Shown one piece after another: positions 6,531 through 7,712 of a stretch of 7,712 nucleotides of DNA. The notes below the pieces were generated by a model. That model was given only the letters and a program-made list of their open reading frames with translations, was not told where the DNA came from and ran no database searches. The DNA comes from Pseudomonadota bacterium. Its GTDB lineage: Bacteria > Pseudomonadota > Alphaproteobacteria > Acetobacterales > Acetobacteraceae. The first letter of the stretch is position 1; each line of letters starts with the position of its first letter. The stretch spans positions 1 to 7,712 of the forward strand of contig JAKBAQ010000135.1 of the NCBI GenBank assembly GCA_021808985.1, written 5' to 3'. A program made the position numbers and the translations under genes.

Positions 6531-6974
6531 TCAGCTCAGCCGCCGCATCACCGCGTCATGCAACTTGCGCTGGTCATCGCTGACATATAAAGCCGCCAGG
6601 TCGCCGGAGGAAAAACTCGTCCCCGCCGGCATTTCCGCCACGGCCATGCGCTCCAGCGCCGTCACCACGCAATCGGCGATCTGCCGGGCAAAATCCTGCC
6701 GCTGCGCCTGGGTGAATGCGAGCTTGTCAAGTTCTCCGCGAATTTCGGCGATTTCCGCAATCGCCTCGGCCCGTTCGCGTTCCAGCACCGGGTTGGTGTT
6801 GGTGCTGTGGCGAGACAAATCCCCCAGCAAGCCAGAGAGCCAGGAGAGCAAGGCGGTGGTCCGCCATAACAGGTCAAAAGCGGCGCTCGCATCCATGCGG
6901 TCGCGCAGGGTTGCAACTTGCTCAGCCAGAATCGCGCATACCACCCGCTCATTGGCCTCGGTTGCATCTGCCAT
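6531..6974 (-). CDS. Small helical protein with CheZ-like DxxxQ motif, next to cheY
   Basis: I do not recognise this 147-residue protein by name. It looks almost wholly helical, with no signal peptide: helices around residues 5-28, a hydrophobic one at 31-52 (FDLLWRTTALLSWLSGLLGD), a charged one at 62-86, and 88-112. The last contains QRQDFARQIADCV, in which Asp94 and Gln98 form a DxxxQ pair followed by Ile. Enteric CheZ uses Asp143 and Gln147 in a DLTGQ sequence on one helix of a hairpin to remove phosphate from CheY; Sinorhizobium CheT is described as a second DxxxQ protein. A linker (113-122) then leads to a C-terminal helix, LAALYVSDDQRKLHDAV, which could bind a partner. It lies 11 bases after cheY and before a terminator, so the two are cotranscribed. 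A CheY-P phosphatase is a reasonable inference, not shown. The ATG has a weak ribosome site. Confidence 0.85.
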   Translation of the reverse strand: MADATEANERVVCAILAEQVATLRDRMDASAAFDLLWRTTALLSWLSGLLGDLSRHSTNTNPVLERERAEAIAEIAEIRGELDKLAFTQAQRQDFARQIADCVVTALERMAVAEMPAGTSFSSGDLAALYVSDDQRKLHDAVMRRLS

Positions 6975-6985
6975 CTTCGTTCGGC

Positions 6986-7357
6986 CTATTTCGCCGGGCA
7001 GAGCTGCTTCACGACTGAAAGCAGCTGGCTCGGCTCCGCCGGCTTGGTCAACCAGCCCGAAGCCCCCGCCGCCCGCGCCTCATCGCGCTTGCGCCCGCCC
7101 GATTCCGTCGTCAGCACGATAATCGGCGTGAACCGCGTCGTCGCGATTTTCCGCGCCTCCTTGATAAACCCGATGCCATCAAGCTCCGGCATGTTCAAAT
7201 CCGTGAGGATCACCGCGGGTTTCACCCCCTCGCCCAGCTTGTTGATGCCCTCGCGCCCATTCATGCCGGTTTCCACCTCATAGCCCGCGCCCTTCAGAAT
7301 ATGCGACAGACTCATGACCATGGTGGCGGAGTCGTCGAGAACAAGAATTAAAGGCAT
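6986..7357 (-). CDS. cheY: CheY-type single-domain response regulator
   Basis: This is a stand-alone receiver of 123 residues that carries the phosphate from CheA to the flagellar switch. All key residues are present (numbered from the ATG): acidic pair Asp8-Asp9 in VLDDSAT, phospho-acceptor Asp53 in LTDLNMPELDG, Thr83 in IVLTTES, and Lys105 in WLTKP. Trp102 stands where enteric CheY has Tyr106, as in various other CheY proteins. No output domain follows, as expected for CheY. I chose the ATG at 7357, with GGAG eight bases upstream. The GTG directly before it (7360) adds one residue and cannot be excluded. The neighbours, a DxxxQ protein 11 bases downstream and flagellar genes beyond, favour a motility role. 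Several CheY copies are usual in alphaproteobacteria, so which CheY this is cannot be told. Confidence 0.93.
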   Translation of the reverse strand: MPLILVLDDSATMVMSLSHILKGAGYEVETGMNGREGINKLGEGVKPAVILTDLNMPELDGIGFIKEARKIATTRFTPIIVLTTESGGRKRDEARAAGASGWLTKPAEPSQLLSVVKQLCPAK

Positions 7358-7462
7358 CACCTGGGCTCCATTCGGCTGATTTCGATCCGGATTTTTCCAT
7401 CGTGCACCCCAAGTATTGAGGCCCCGTTAAAAAACCTCCCACCGCCGCGTTTCTCACGTAAT
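7358..7462 (-). other. Spacer between receiver gene and cheY
   Basis: This gap of about 105 bases separates the upstream receiver gene from cheY. On the minus strand it has a G-rich stretch followed by six T (7437-7429 region), but no clear stem, so a terminator is not supported. The cheY ribosome site GGAG lies at its cheY end. A promoter could be here, but I cannot point to one. Confidence 0.4.
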
Positions 7463-7712
7463 TTACACACCGCCCCGCCCCGTCCCGCCCAGCAAGGCCG
7501 CCACCTGCACGGCGAGCAGGTCGCCCCGCACCGGCTTCACCAGATACGCATCCGCCCCCGCCTCCCGCGCCGCCGCGCGGTCCGTCTCGCCGGCCTGCGT
7601 GCTCGTCACCAGCGCCGGCATTCCCCGCGTCATGGCCTCCTCGCGCAGCGCGCGCAAAAACCGGTGGCCATCCATCACCGGCATGTTCACAGGCACGATG
7701 CACAAGCTGAAG
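7463..7712 (-). CDS. C-terminal part of a receiver-domain protein lacking the phospho-Asp (partial)
   Basis: The frame is open to the window edge, so the beginning is missing; about 82 residues remain and end in GRGGV. They cover the second half of a response-regulator receiver domain: beta3 with FSLCIVPVNMPVMDG, a helix with RFLRALREEA, beta4 PALVTSTQ, AREAGADAYLVKPV with the conserved Lys, and a last helix. In canonical receivers the residue three before the MP is the phosphorylated Asp. Here it is Pro (CCT), so this domain probably cannot be phosphorylated in the normal way. At the Thr/Ser switch position a Ser is likely. The protein ends with the receiver, so it is either a single-domain regulator or the C-terminal receiver of a larger protein such as a hybrid kinase. 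It is followed by cheY after about 105 bases. Confidence 0.85.
   Translation of the reverse strand, partial: FSLCIVPVNMPVMDGHRFLRALREEAMTRGMPALVTSTQAGETDRAAAREAGADAYLVKPVRGDLLAVQVAALLGGTGRGGV

Noticed and set aside
6427..7122. 231-codon plus-strand open frame beginning in the palindrome
   Set aside because: It runs antisense to the DxxxQ gene and cheY, starts inside the terminator stem and has no ribosome site or domain.
7420..7445. Possible terminator before cheY (G-rich stretch plus T6)
   Set aside because: Only a 4-base GAGG/CCTC stem with a long loop that contains the T run can form, which is not a terminator layout.
7278..7703. 141-codon minus-strand frame overlapping the receiver gene and cheY
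   Set aside because: It is out of frame with two real receiver genes and its residues are low-complexity Gly/Ala/Arg; a shadow.

Overview
The window is a block of motility genes, all read from the minus strand. It suggests a GC-rich Gram-negative alphaproteobacterium: there are P-ring and L-ring genes, FlgH is a lipoprotein, and the genes are packed with 4-base stop/start overlaps. An acid- or acetic-acid-type relative (Acetobacteraceae) is my guess from the style of the proteins; nothing here proves it. I see no RNA genes, insertion sequences or CRISPR arrays.

In transcription order (right to left), the window opens with the C-terminal part of a receiver-domain protein (7712 to 7463) whose phospho-acceptor aspartate is replaced by proline. 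A gap of about 100 bases follows, then a canonical CheY (7357 to 6986). Eleven bases later comes a small helical protein (6974 to 6531) carrying a CheZ-like DxxxQ motif. This pair looks like a kinase-output and phosphatase unit that sets flagellar switching. It appears to end in a strong hairpin terminator built on a perfect 30-base palindrome (6422-6451) with a T7 tract on the minus strand.

An AT-rich intergenic stretch (about 6204-6530) holds that terminator and probably the promoter of the flagellar operon. The operon runs flgB, flgC, flgD, flgE, flgF, flgG, flgH, flgI and the first codons of a further gene in the usual flgJ position, cut off at base 1. It builds the axial structure outward: proximal rod (FlgB, FlgC, FlgF), distal rod (FlgG), hook cap (FlgD), hook (FlgE), and the L and P rings (FlgH, FlgI) that let the rod cross the outer membrane and peptidoglycan. 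Five junctions (C/D, D/E, G/H, H/I and I/next) are 4-base overlaps, which points to translational coupling.

Points worth a second look are the DxxxQ protein beside cheY, the receiver lacking its aspartate, the palindromic terminator as a possible dispersed element, a 21-codon ORF bridging flgF and flgG, a probable TTG start for flgI, and the absence of flgA and fliE from their common places.
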